From positions 7,006,001-7,070,000 of the forward strand of contig OY754330.1 in the NCBI GenBank assembly GCA_963573305.1: 64,000 nucleotides of DNA, read 5' to 3'. The stretch is from Pyrrhosoma nymphula (Eukaryota; Arthropoda; Insecta; Odonata; Coenagrionidae). Position 1 is the stretch's first letter. Each line of letters begins with the position of its first letter. A model generated the notes under the pieces. It did no database searches. It was not told where the DNA came from and saw only the letters and a list, made by a program, of their open reading frames with translations. Below, one piece after another: positions 10,730 through 20,377 of the stretch. A program made the translations under genes and the position numbers.

Positions 10730-12855
10730 GAAATCTTGGAGAAGACAGGTCTATATATGTATACTATGGGAAGTTGCTATGGGAGGTTGGTTGAGCAGGG
10801 AGGTGAAGGGTGGAGGGGAGGGGTTGGGAGGGTGATGAGTAATAAGAAGAAGATGAGTTCGGAAAGGTCATGTGATTGAGGAGGTGGTTTCCTTACAGGC
10901 TAATCTCCCGAATTTATAGGGCATTCATCCTCCTTCCTTTCCCGGTAAAATGCAGGATTTCTAATAAACAGTGGAAGTGAATAAGTTTCTTCATTGCAAT
11001 TACACTGCGTCTAAGATTTCTACGGAATGACGATGCAGCTCGAAGCCTGCTTTCCACACCCATCCGTTTCAGGGAAACGACAGTGTCCTTCTTGGAGTTG
11101 TCTTCGCAAATGGACCCACCAAATGGGAGAAGGCAGACGAGCAAGTTCTCGAGAAGAAAGACGCACTCACATTCAATTTGGAATCGTCTTCGAACTCTTA
11201 CATATTCGGATGCCGCGCGAACTTTAAGTCAATTCATCTTCGGCTCGTCTCAGGACTTGTCCCCTATTAGCCCTGCCTCCCCCACTTCGTGTCACCACGT
11301 GACCACTCAAGACATGAACCACAAGAGTTACAGTTGCTTGGCAACGGAGACACCGACCGGCGGCCATTATGCAAAGTGCACTCATCCGCGGCGTGTCAAA
11401 TCTTCGAGAGGAAGAAGAAGAGGGAAGGAGAGATAGAGAGAGAGAGGAATGAAGAAACGCGTGAACGGAGCCACATCTGAATATGATGGTGTGTGGCAGG
11501 GGATGTTAAAACACACCCTGCCGTGAAAAAATGAAGGAAATATTTGCAATTAGACAAGCTTAAATGAACACTACTTGCATACTGCAAAATGTTTCAGTAT
11601 TAAAGTTATTGCAATTATGTTATTTATAACGCCGCGAATGACGCGAAAGCGTTGAAACCGGTCGTTGTTGCGTTTAAAAAAACAGAAGTGCAGAATATAA
11701 AAACGTTATACACTCAAGCGACTCGCAAACCATTCCAGGACAAAGGAGAGACGGCAAAGGAGGATGAAAGTGGATTGTCTTTTTACTAAATGTCTTAAAG
11801 AGTGTCTCGCTGTGTTTTTGTTTTAGTCACTGATAGTGTGAATTACAAGAACGATACGAACATTCCTTCTTTCCAGGTGGAATTTTTGTGTGTCTATCCG
11901 TTGGGCAGTATCTCTCTTATCTCGTCGCTTCCATTAATTCTAGAGGCATAGAGCGGAATCGAATAATACCTACCCTCCGTATCACCCTGTCATTCGCATG
12001 TGAATTTTTCTAGTAATCTTTGCCTAGCGTGTAGTCCCCTTAGAGTCTATTGCGGATCACAGCCTAGTCATCCCATCGACCCTATTTCCCCCTATCTTTT
12101 CGCACGCAGCAGTCATTTGACGAATCGTATGGAGTAGATTGGATAGATTGGGTCTTATGTGTGGTGGTGGGTGTTGCGGTCCAATTGGGTGCGATGGATG
12201 GGCCTGCAGCTCTTCATCCACTTGATGAGCCTGTTTAAATTCGCGGTGAGCGGATGCCGTGATTGGAATATGGCCAAGTGACCGCTTTTATGCTCTTCTC
12301 CCCCCCACACCCCTATCCACCCACCCCCCATCTATAGAGGATGCGGGCTCAGTGGACCAGTGGGGCGATGTGGCCATTACTTGAGGGCGGTCAATCAATT
12401 GCCAGCAAACAACAGTATTGGACATTTTTCAGTGAGTCATAATTTTTGTATTCGTTAGCTCTAGGAATAACACAATATTTTTTCATCTTTTCACTAATTT
12501 AATACGCGTTTAGCAATTTTTATGATGTTGAAAATTCCGTCCGGAGCGGACCACGCCCCCCCCTCGGCCCACTCCTGCCTCAGGGGCGACTAGGATATCA
12601 TTCTTCGGGGGGCGGAGCTGGGAGATCCCGGCTCCTGGCACTTTTGACGTCATCACTGACCCTTTCAACTCAGCTCCTCCCACTTCTCACCCCCCGCCCG
12701 ATTGGATGTCCGCGAGGATTGAGGCGCAGAAAGAAGAGTTAGGGGTTCATTTGGGGAGAGCTCCGGGCGCTAAAATACGATTGTCCGGGGCGCTGTAAAT
12801 AGCCACATTAGTGATTACGGAACTCATGGTTGGTATAATGACGACAGTGGATTAA
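10730..12855. other. No supported gene; G-rich and C-rich tracts
   Basis: The left part has a purine-rich stretch at about 10780-10870 (GGGAGG, GGTGAAGGG words) and a GAGAGA run near 11430-11450. Near 12297-12330 and 12546-12556 there are C-rich runs. Overlapping open frames at 11027-11587 lie on both strands with no recognised domain. A possible PLE remnant at 11626-11665 is listed separately. A GC-rich block at 12540-12720 has no recognised coding content. Confidence 0.45.
11626..11665 (+). ncRNA. Degenerate hammerhead-like/PLE-end motif
   Basis: Reads GCGAATGA, then CGC-GAAA-GCG hairpin, then TTGAAACCGGTCG. It resembles the ribozyme region of PLE ends but departs from CUGANGA at two core positions, so it should be inactive if it ever was a hammerhead. 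No PLE coding sequence is adjacent. Confidence 0.3.
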
Positions 12856-13578
12856 GGGCCGTATTAATAGTCGTTACCTAGCAGTCCCCTTATCCATCCC
12901 CTACCCAGCAGGCCCCTTGAATTGTGCGTCCTATAGTAAAAATTAAGGGAGCTGCTAGGTAAGGGATAATTGGGGGTTAGAACTGGTAACCAAGGACTAC
13001 ATACGGCGGGAAATGGAATTCCCTGCTCAAATGTTTCAGTGGAGACGCTCGTGATCAACATGGATACGGATAAATAAAGAGCCAGACGCCGCATGAAAAC
13101 TGTTAAGATGGCCGCTCGACGTGCAAATAGCTTCAACGGTGAGGAGAAGATTTTGTGTGACCTGGTGTAGAAGCATAAAGATATAGTGGAAAGTAAGAAA
13201 ACGGACGCAGTTTCCCGCAACAAGAAGAAGAAATTGTGGGAAAAAATATGCTACGAGTGTATATGAACATTCTTGGAATGAGTCTGGCGTCACATCAGAT
13301 ATTTATCGATTAAGAGCAAATCTTACCGTTGTTTAATTAACACCAAATCTTCTAAATTATTAATTTAAGGCTATGAACGTTCATTAGAGTCAGTTTAGTT
13401 ATATCTGTTGTGTTATTTTTTCGAATAGAGTGCCCCTGGTGGAGCATGCATCTCCTGCCAGTATTAGGAGAGGCTAAGGGGGCTGCTGGGGGTGGAAATT
13501 TGACTATAAATACCGTTTTTGAAGAAGGGGCCTGCTAGGGGCTGTGGGACTGCTGGGTAACGACTATATATTTGGCCC
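12856..13578 (+). mobile_element. PIF/Harbinger-like element with SANT-like ORF, copy 2
   Basis: Same element as 10001-10726, in the same orientation about 2.1 kb downstream. Ends are GGGCCGTATTAATAGTCG and CGACTATATATTTGGCCC. The target duplication is TAA (12853-12855, 13579-13581), different from that of copy 1. Independent insertion is therefore indicated, not a segmental duplication. The two copies differ by scattered substitutions and a few small indels. Confidence 0.85.
13093..13266 (+). pseudogene. SANT/Myb-like domain fragment, second copy
   Basis: Equivalent to the frame at 10238. It reads MKTVKMAARRANSFNG, EEKILCDLV, stop TAG (13168-13170), then KHKDIVESKKTDAVS and a K-rich stretch to a stop at 13264. 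One residue is deleted relative to copy 1. The internal stop sits at the same codon as in copy 1, so the element that amplified already carried it. Confidence 0.6.
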
Positions 13579-13581
13579 TAA

Positions 13582-14499
13582 GATGGAGTATGCGACGAAT
13601 TCTCTGTTCAAGTCCGTACAACTCTCTCAGAATTTGCATATCTTCCGATGAAATATGTACTCGATGCTCCTGCGTGGAACAGTGGGCCAATGCACGGGGT
13701 GTCATATCAACGGAAAACAAGACTAGACTAAACAAATTAATCTCATTTTGAAACGATCAAACGCAAGGAGCATAAATAAATCATGAATTTCATCAAATGA
13801 TGAAAGCTGAGTATGTGTTTCAATCATTAAATTCTTGATAAACATTCTTCAAGTCCACCCTGACACTTTTATGTTTAAGGTGAAAATTCTATGTCGAGAG
13901 GATTAATCTTGGGAAAGATTGGTCAAGGAAGGCAAAGAGACACTAGGGCTCGCTTAGGATATCGTCAGAGCGGTGATTCGGAATGTTCTGTCAGCAACAC
14001 TTGGAAACCTATATTGAGAAGCACTAGAGACGCATGAAAAAAGCGATAGTCCAAGGAAGGCGCCTTTACCCAACAAATGGATACTGTATCCACTTTTTTT
14101 CACTATCTAGACACACAGCCATGAAGATGATGAAAAACTCGTTCGTCCAAACGTTTGCTGTAATGGAAGAACCGAATTCCCGGTGGAATTCCCGAATGAA
14201 CTGTGTTATTTACATACGCTGGAAAAGCATTTTATATCATTTTAAAGACCTGGAACGTTTAAAGAGCAGTAAAACCTGGAAATAAGCCGAAAACCCAGAG
14301 AGTATAAACATTTTAGATGTATATTGGCTTTGAACAAAGTTTACAAATAAAATGAGGGACTTGTCGTGAGAGGTTTTCCGCCATTGAGAAATTGTAGATA
14401 TTTTTTCAACAGTTGCTAAAATGCAAACTTTAAAAATTTTTCATATCATAGTGTTGTCATAAAGGTTTAATTATTAAACAATTGGATGTCGAAACAACC
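13582..14499. other. No supported gene
   Basis: An 83-codon plus-strand frame at 14034 and a 66-codon minus frame at 13535 have no recognised motif. Nothing else stands out. Confidence 0.4.
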
Positions 14500-14775
14500 T
14501 TTTCCCTTTTTATTCATTATTCATGTAAATGACCTAAGTTCTCGATTTGGCAGTTGCAGATAATTGCGTCATCTACCGCGAAATCGGTGAAGATGCGGAC
14601 TTAGAAGTTCTAGAACATCGAATCTAAACAACGAAGTAGCTCGTGGTGCCAGGAGTGGTGGGGGCTTGAACTAAATCTTAGTAAATGCAATGCAGTGCAC
14701 TTCCTGCAGAAGTCAACACACCAACGCCACGTCTACACTGTGGGTGGAGTTAACATAAGTATCTGATAAACAAAC
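14500..14775 (+). pseudogene. LINE reverse transcriptase fragment
   Basis: Broken frames read FIIHVNDLSSRFG, then ADNCVIYREIGEDADLE, then WWGLELNLSKCNAVHF and YTVGGVNI. These match the usual order of non-LTR reverse transcriptases of the CR1/Jockey type: (Y/F)INDL, the A-D catalytic box followed by CVIY, L-x-LN-x-x-K-C, and YxxxG. Frame changes separate the pieces and the second catalytic Asp is changed to Asn. It is a dead fragment of about 90 residues with no flanking element structure visible. Confidence 0.65.
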
Positions 14776-15189
14776 TGCTTTTCATGAATGCCTTGCAATT
14801 TGAACGAAAGAAAGGAGGCATTCGGTTCTAAAGCTCCAATCACAGTCGGAATTGAAGCGTAAAAGCAAAAAGGAAGAACGTTTCTCATGAGAAAATGGAA
14901 AACAAATTATTGCTAATTTCGAGAAAGTTATGAATGTGGCAGCGAGCTCTTCTACAGCTCTTCCATTCGTCTAACACCATGCACTAAGTAGGTCTAAACT
15001 TCACACTTGTACGCTAGCGTCATTTGAGATGCTGTTGAAGTGTGAGCTGCGTAATTATTGAAAGGGATGGACTTTTCGCTCAAGCTTGCCAACTACCAAA
15101 AACAGGAAGAAAGAAATGTAAGCAAGAACTTTCTCTTTTTTCCGAAAAGGTTTCTGTTTGAACTGAATCATTAATATTTAATTTGTTAA
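14776..15189. other. No supported gene
   Basis: Unassigned spacer between two oppositely oriented LINE fragments. It may contain further decayed LINE sequence, but no motif is readable. Confidence 0.4.
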
Positions 15190-15327
15190 CATGAAACCAA
15201 GCGTTGACAATATCAAAATCATCCTACATCCGTTTCTCTGCAGTTTCAAATTTAGAATGGCTCTTAATAAGGACCAAGTCATCAGAATATAAAATTATTT
15301 CACAATTTTTGATTTGTGCACATAAGT

Positions 15328-16114
15328 AAGGTGACCAACTTTTTTAGAATGAAAAGGAGGACAGAAATTATTTTTTTAACAATGAAAAGGAGGAAGCAAA
15401 TACAAAAATTAAGATATCGTAAATAAAAGAAACATTTCATTCATTGCAACAATAATACACTACATATAATATGATAAATGCATAATAAAAACATTGTTGA
15501 CCGTTTATATTGTGATTACGCTTACATACATATTAATTATTATTTAAATGAGTACTTTTCCATTGAATGAATATTTTTAATCAATGTATAATCTTCTAAC
15601 AATGTATTGGAAATATCTGAACAAAAATTATCTTTGATATTGAATTTTACGGCAAGAGCTACAGCTAGAATATCGTCATTCAATTTCGATTTTTCACTGG
15701 CCCAAAAATCATTAGCAATTGAATAAAAAGAAACTCTTTCCACTGCTGCATTAGTTCCTGGGCAGCACAACGTATTTTGAACAAGAACAAATAAATGTTC
15801 ACATGAAATATGATTTTGTTTTAAATGGCTGAATATTTCCACCCATCTTTTATCATGTCAACATGTTGTTTTTCCCATTCAACCTGTTCATTCCAACATG
15901 TTGATTGCGTCTCGCCGCACTGTACCCACCGAGCCTCGACGAATCGTCATATCAAGTACATAATATACGTCACATCACGTGTAATACAGAGATTTACAGA
16001 TTAGTCTTCAAATAATATCGAAAAGGAGGACATGTAGGAGGACACTTTTCGAGGGAGGACAGAACTTACAAAAGAAGGACTGTCCTCCCTAAATGAGGAC
16101 GGATGGTCACCTTA
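15328..16114 (-). mobile_element. hAT element, 787 bp, inside a LINE relic
   Basis: The ends are AAGGTGACCA and TGGTCACCTTA. The flank ACATAAGT occurs at 15320-15327 and again at 16115-16122, an exact 8-bp target duplication (or 7 bp if the ends start with T). Subterminal GGAGGACA words repeat near both ends. The only coding remnant is the C-terminal hAT dimerisation domain on the minus strand. The element is an internally deleted derivative. Confidence 0.85.
15540..15880 (-). pseudogene. hAT transposase C-terminal (hATC) domain
   Basis: The domain dimerises hAT transposases and carries part of the catalytic fold. The open minus-strand part (15842-15540) reads LCCPGTNAAVERVSF, then SIANDFWASEKSKLNDD, then AVALAVKFNIKD and LIKNIHSMEKYSF. 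The hallmark A-x-x-ERxFS is disturbed by a short frame slip (ERV-SFYSIAN). About 100 residues remain, against 600 or more for a full transposase. It lies between the ends of the 787-bp element. Confidence 0.75.
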
Positions 16115-16420
16115 ACATAAGTCATAAATATAAATAGTAAAAAGAACTGGTCCAAAACTAAAACACTGTGGTACACCACACGATAGATAAAACCTGGTTC
16201 ACTCCTGGAATCATCAATCAAAACCATCATGGAGCGCCCGTATTGATAAGTTTTTAAACCAGCTTAGGATAGCTTAGGATACCTCGAAAACCATATTTTT
16301 CAGATTATTTTTCTTTATGTATCAATGTCAATAGTATCAAAGTCTTTCATTAAATCAATAAATGTAACTATTACGTGTAGGTTTTTACCTAAACTATAGA
16401 ATACCTATTCTATAAGTCCC

Positions 16421-16804
16421 TGCCTCCGTTGTTTGTAAAATAAGTCTAGCTTTGGGGATTAAAACAGAAGTAACATTGAAAACGTGTTCAAGGTTGGAAG
16501 ATTTCGCCATAATGAGTCAAACAACCAGCCTCTGATAATGAAATTTGCATAAAAACGATTGGAAGAAATCTTCAGGGCCAGGAGAGTGCAAAGAAATCTC
16601 TCTGAGCTTGACTCAGGCATAAGCGGCCACCGCCCGTCTTCATAAATTAATCCCTACGACTCCAAACAACCGGAAGCTTATCAACTTAGCGAAAGGACGC
16701 CGTAGCGGTGGAACTAATAGTACCATTAATTAATCTGTGGATTGAGACGTGGTTGTCGCTGTCTTTATTCGTAATGGACTCACTCAAGGTCACGCCTGAA
16801 AGGA
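16421..16804. other. No supported gene
   Basis: Contains a continuation of LINE or PLE sequence that I cannot read in frame. Nothing supported. Confidence 0.35.
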
Positions 16805-17350
16805 TTGAATTCATATGAATTTGTACACGGTTCAACATTAGGCCTAGGTGATGAAATCCAATCCCTATCGAAAGTGTGCCTCACACAAAACTACTTCCTC
16901 TTTAACGACAGTTGCTGCAAACAAAAAGAAGGACTTGCAATGGGATCACCACTCTCATCATGGATGGCAGAAATCTCCATGACCGACTTTGAAGAAAAAG
17001 TCTTCCAGTCTGAAAACCAACTAACGAAATTAGTCCGATATTGGTACCGCTACGTAGACGATGTACTGTGTTGTTGGACGGGCACAACCAGGCAAGTGAA
17101 ATCATTTCTACAATTTATAAATTCAGTGCACAAAAATATTAAGTTCACAATGGAAGTTGACAACGATCAATCTATCAACTACCTTGATTTAACTATTCGA
17201 CTATTCAGTGGTAAACATGAATTTTCAATCTACCGCAAACCTTCCACAACCAACGAAATCATTCCAGCAGATTCATGCCATCCATTCCAACACAAAAACC
17301 GCAGCATTCCACTCTATGATCAACAGATTAGTAAAAATCCCCCTCAGTGA
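16805..17350 (+). pseudogene. PLE reverse transcriptase, palm and following region
   Basis: An open frame of 181 codons carries CLTQNYFLFND, then KEGLAMGSPLSSWMAEI, then VRYWYRYVDDVLC with the YVDD catalytic box. Next come INYLDLTI, FSIYRKPSTTNEIIPADSCH and PFQHK. These blocks are diagnostic of PLE reverse transcriptases: GL-x-MGSPLS, YVDD, NxLDLTI, YRKPT and HP-x-QHK. The frame stops at 17348 shortly after QHK. The coding then continues in another frame (VKIPLSDVE, VIKYFAVSNGYQPKLIDKLVRK), so a frameshift separates RT from endonuclease. The catalytic Asp pair is intact, but the fingers region is missing, so it cannot be active. Confidence 0.88.
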
Positions 17351-17492
17351 CGTCGAATGCAAAAGATAATTAGAAGTGATAAAATACTTTGCAGTGTCAA
17401 ATGGCTACCAACCAAAACTAATTGACAAATTAGTGCGTAAATCTCACCAAAAACTAGCCATCTCAATGGTGGCATCACTGCGCTGAGAAGAA

Positions 17493-17987
17493 AAAACAGC
17501 GAAGTGGTGTAAACTTCCATTTTTAGGACACATCTCCTATGAAGTCGCCTCAACATTCCCTAAACAGAAATACAAAACAGCTTTCTATTCCCCATCAACT
17601 ATAAAAAAGCTATTATTTAATGCCAAAGACAAAATTCCAAAACACAAAAGAAGTGCAGTGTATTGTTTAAAGTGCGACGATTGCCCGACATTATACATCG
17701 GTAAGACAGAAAGGAGTGTTGATATTAGAACAGAAGAACACAAAAAGTGCCATGAAAGGAAGAGAAGTGAATCCATGTTCGAGAACCACCTCAGTGACAA
17801 CAACCACCATAGCAGCTTCATCCCAGACATCCTGCACATGGAAAATAATGGAAGAAGATTGGACGCCCTTGAATCCCTAGAAATCATCCACCATTTTAAA
17901 AACAATGTCCGTTTGGTGAACGAGCAAGTTCTCCCCTCCCACTCTCCATTATTCTCCATCCCTTTAAACACCCTACGCCTAAAATAG
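17493..17987 (+). pseudogene. PLE GIY-YIG endonuclease domain
   Basis: After a linker reading PFLGHISYEV, FPKQKYKTAFYSPSTIKKLL and KDKIPKHKRSAV comes the nuclease: VYCLKCDDCPTLYIGKTERS, then IRTEEHKKCH, SMFENHLSDNNH and RRLDALESLEIIHH, ending NEQVLPSHSPLFSIPLN. The CxxC-like pair (CLKCDDC) before LYIGKT, the conserved R, the EH, the HxxxxxH and the E of ALESLEI match the GIY-YIG nuclease of Penelope-like elements. The domain itself is open and looks complete. It ends at a stop (17985-17987). Confidence 0.88.
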
Positions 17988-18363
17988 TGGAACAAACCCA
18001 AGTGCAATGTAATTTGAACCGAAAAACATTGATGACAAATAAGTGTATGACTAGCCTCCCCACCCACAGTGAATGTCCCATACCTACGCCTAATGACTTA
18101 CCCAACCCCTTAACCCCCCCCCCCCCCCCAACCTCAGCAAATTGCCATTATTAGTAGAATATTCTTCTTGAAAATTTCTCATACTTTGACAAAAGAAAGC
18201 CAGATTGCGTGTTGCAGCCGTATTTCTTTTTACAATTTTGAAAATTTCTAATAGATTAATGTTGCATTAGGTATGGTTTAAACATCGTATCCTCTCCCTT
18301 TTGCTATTGGCATTCTTATTTAACCATACATTTTCTGAAGTTTTCGTGAAGGTTTCCGCGGAG
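17988..18363. other. PLE 3' flank and unassigned DNA
   Basis: Holds a pure run of 16 C at 18114-18129, then AT-rich DNA. No ribozyme core is visible after this PLE, unlike the other PLE ends in the window. Confidence 0.4.
18114..18129 (+). repeat. C16 homopolymer
   Basis: Uninterrupted run of 16 cytosines just downstream of the PLE. Runs this long are prone to length error in sequencing and assembly. Confidence 0.95.
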
Positions 18364-18612
18364 TTTCGTTGATGAAGAGAATGGTTTTTCGGGTTTCCAT
18401 CCGTGTTTATCCATTTTTGGTGGACACAATATTTCGCCAGCGTTCCAGCTAGCTTCCTCAGGTCCGTTGGATTGCAGGGTTTGGTCCGTCCTTTTTATGT
18501 TATACCGGTTTCGCGCCTTCGGGTGGAGGTGTGTCGTGATTGGTCGGTACTATTGAAGAGCCGTTTCCAAGCGGTGGCGAGTGTGTAGCCGTCCTCTCGG
18601 TTGAAATTTTGC
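18364..18612 (-). mobile_element. PLE 3' end, inverted copy
   Basis: On the minus strand this block reads ACCGCAAAATTTCAACCGAG, AGGACGGCTACACACTCGCC, ACCGCTTGGAAACGGCTCTT. A short middle follows, then AATCCAACGGACCTGAGGAA and the ribozyme-like core, then AAACCCGAAAAACCATTCTC. The same blocks occur in the opposite orientation at 18909-19390. The copy retains only the end of the endonuclease coding region and the terminal part. Together with the next feature it forms a head-to-head inverted pair. Confidence 0.8.
18422..18465 (-). ncRNA. Hammerhead-ribozyme-like core, inverted copy
   Basis: Minus strand: GGAC, CTGAGGA, stem GCTAGC with GCTGGC around TGGAAC, GAAA, TATT, then GTGTCC. It is the mirror of the motif at 19289-19330 and differs from it by an inserted GT before the closing TCC of stem I. 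Confidence 0.55.
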
Positions 18613-18629
18613 GGTGTATAAGTGCGTCA

Positions 18630-18975
18630 GAAAAACGGCAGACATCCACCTCAACTCCAAGGATCACCTCCCGGAAGACATATTTGGAGGAATATACCAA
18701 ATAAAGTGTAGCTGCGGTAACTCCTACATCGGCCAGACTTCAAGAGCATAAGAGGGCTGTGAAAAACGGACATCTCCGCCAGTCGGCGGTCGCGGAACAT
18801 CAGTGGAGTGAGCCGACGCATGACATAAATTTTGACAGCACCGTATTATTGAAAACAGAAGCCCGCTATTTCCCTAGAATCATACGGGAGTCAATAGAGA
18901 TAGCAAAAACACCGCAAAATTTCAACCGAGAGGACGGCTATACACTCGCCACCGCTTGGAAACGGCTCTTCAAGT
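18630..18975 (+). pseudogene. GIY-YIG endonuclease fragment of PLE
   Basis: Frames read DHLPEDIFGGIYQIKCSCGN and SYIGQTSRA. After a small frame change they continue EHKRAVKNGHLRQSAVAEH, then INFDSTVLLKTEARYFPRII, ESIEIAKTPQNFNREDGYTL and ATAWKRLF. GIYQIKC...YIGQTSR is the GIY-YIG core and HxxxxxSAVAEH the next conserved region; R-x-x-E-(S/A)-IEI contains the catalytic Glu. A deletion of several residues and a frame shift at about 18745 inactivate it. It is more distant from the PLE at 17493-17987 than from its own inverted partner. Confidence 0.82.
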
Positions 18976-19288
18976 TATGTTACATATTTATTTACTTATT
19001 TTGTTGTTTTCATTGTTACTTGTTACGACCTGACGACGGTTTTTGCGGGTTTCCCGTCGTCCATAGGGCAAATGCCTGGTCAAGCTCTTCCCGCACATCT
19101 ATCCAGTGACATTAACTCCAGTGAAAGGTGCAATCCTACCCTGAAGAGGCGCAAAGCCTACACCAGGGTCCACATTTGTGTTGTTATATCTGTCTTGTTA
19201 TTATTTTTATTATTTTCTTCTTTTCCTATGTATTGTTGGCAAATGTTGGAAATAAAGCACTTATTGAATTGAAAAACTGCAATCCAAC

Positions 19289-19330
19289 GGACCTGAGGAA
19301 GCTAGCTGGAACGCTGGCGAAATATTGTCC
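19289..19330 (+). ncRNA. Hammerhead-ribozyme-like core
   Basis: GGAC (stem I), CTGAGGA (core), stem II of six pairs GCTAGC/GCTGGC including two G-T pairs, GAAA (core), TATT (a two-pair stem III and the cleavage-site U), then GTCC, which pairs with GGAC. All invariant hammerhead positions are present. This is the best-formed example in the window. It lies just inside the PLE end, as reported for PLE-encoded hammerheads. Confidence 0.65.
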
Positions 19331-19598
19331 ACCAAAAATGGATAAACGCGGATGGAAACCCGAAAAACCATTCTCTTCATACATTTTCTGTTTAATGCTT
19401 AAAACTGAAAAATACTGAAAAATTACCGTAATTTACCACGTGGTAATTTACCTCAGATGAAAATTATGGTGATTTTCCCATACCTATATGCCCCATCAGC
19501 ATACATTGCTGCCAAATCAAGGATTGCATAATTTTCGTATTCTCAGAAGTAAATATTCACACTTTTCCCCTTGTTTTTCCTTTTCTATACTTCCGAGC

Positions 19599-20029
19599 TA
19601 GGCTTGTGCGATGACCGATTTTGGTCATCGATTTTCGATGAAAAAATTTCATCGAAATTCTTCGATGACGATGGCTGTCATCGATCATCGAATAGAGTGT
19701 ACACGATGATCGATGAATATCGATGATCGAAGAATGTCGATTATCGATTAATTACGATGATCGATGACTATCGATGATCGATGACTCTCGATGATCGATG
19801 AATCTCGATGATCGGTGCAGATGTCTCGGTTGGCAGTTTGTTGTGGCTATTAAGTGAAGATTGAATTGGGTCAAACTTAATTGAGAGGGACAAGGCCTAT
19901 ATATTAAAGAGCGAAACAAGCTCCAAGTTACAATTTAAGCAACAACTCTTTGTTGTGGTGTAATACAATTCACATTTCCGCATTTTCATCGTCGAGGACT
20001 TCGATTAATCGACTCATCGCACAAGCCTA
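19599..20029. mobile_element. hAT element with TAGGCTTGTGCGATGA ends, short copy A
   Basis: Ends TAGGCTTGTGCGATGA and TCATCGCACAAGCCTA. The flank TTCCGAGC occurs at 19591-19598 and 20030-20037, an exact 8-bp duplication. The left third is packed with ATCGATGA-type subterminal repeats. The right part matches the 3' untranslated region of the long copy at 38538-41789 (GCAGATGTCTCGGTTGGCAG onward). The coding region is deleted. The site where the nested element sits in the other copies is uninterrupted here. Confidence 0.92.
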
Positions 20030-20037
20030 TTCCGAGC

Positions 20038-20377
20038 CATATTCATTGGAAATGAAACAGGACAATCTCTGCGCAGTAAATTAATATTTCCTTCGAAACG
20101 TAATTTTTTCTCCCGTAATTCTCTCCTTGCCCACGTATTAAGAAATCCAAAGTCCCCTCTAAAATAGAAGTAATGGCGTGACGATAGCACAAACTGTACC
20201 TAAGCTCTAGAAATCCGGTGTTTTCCGGATCATAGATCTTTTTAGAAAAACACTTAGCAGTGCAGAGGTGTTGAATGAGTCCCTCAATGTCTTGCGGGAA
20301 TTTATAGTTTTGGTTGAGGGCAAGCAAGGGGAGGGGCGGACACGGAGATAAGAATATAATATTATACGTTTAAAGAA
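20038..20377. other. Unassigned; one minus-strand open frame
   Basis: A 94-codon minus-strand frame (20327-20043) reads with plausible protein composition (CYRHAITSILEGTLDFLIRG), but I recognise no family. It may be part of the LINE lying next to it or chance. Confidence 0.25.

Larger units (their letters stand above)
15190..16420 (-). pseudogene. LINE reverse transcriptase relic, split by a hAT element
   Basis: Read on the minus strand from about 16400: VTFIDLMKDFDTIDID, then a Q-x-G-R-SMM-like block, then VYHSVLVLDQF and LLFIFM. The reading is then interrupted at 16122/15328 by a hAT insertion and resumes with KIVK, FYILMTWSLLRA. These correspond to the FxDxxKAFD, GxPQGxxLGPxLFxxYxND and YxDD regions of CR1/Jockey-like enzymes, with several frameshifts. 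The LINE is older than the hAT that splits it. No endonuclease part is seen. Confidence 0.6.
16805..17987 (+). mobile_element. Penelope-like retroelement with RT and GIY-YIG endonuclease, 5'-truncated
   Basis: PLEs copy themselves with a telomerase-related reverse transcriptase fused to a GIY-YIG nuclease. Both parts are visible in order on the plus strand with one or more frame changes between them. The N-terminal RT half is missing, so the copy is 5'-truncated. No terminal repeat is obvious downstream, where the sequence runs into a C tract at 18114-18129. Confidence 0.88.
18613..19390 (+). mobile_element. PLE 3' part with GIY-YIG remnant, plus copy
   Basis: Begins inside a GIY-YIG domain and runs to the terminal sequence GAAACCCGAAAAACCATTCT. 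The coding part extends to about 18975, followed by a non-coding tail with an AATAAA at 19248-19253, then the ribozyme-like core at 19289-19330. The start abuts the inverted copy directly, so the two 5' ends face each other. This arrangement of 5'-truncated inverted copies is known for Penelope. Confidence 0.8.

Noticed and set aside
17585..18067. A 160-codon minus-strand frame.
   Set aside because: Antisense shadow of the PLE GIY-YIG endonuclease.
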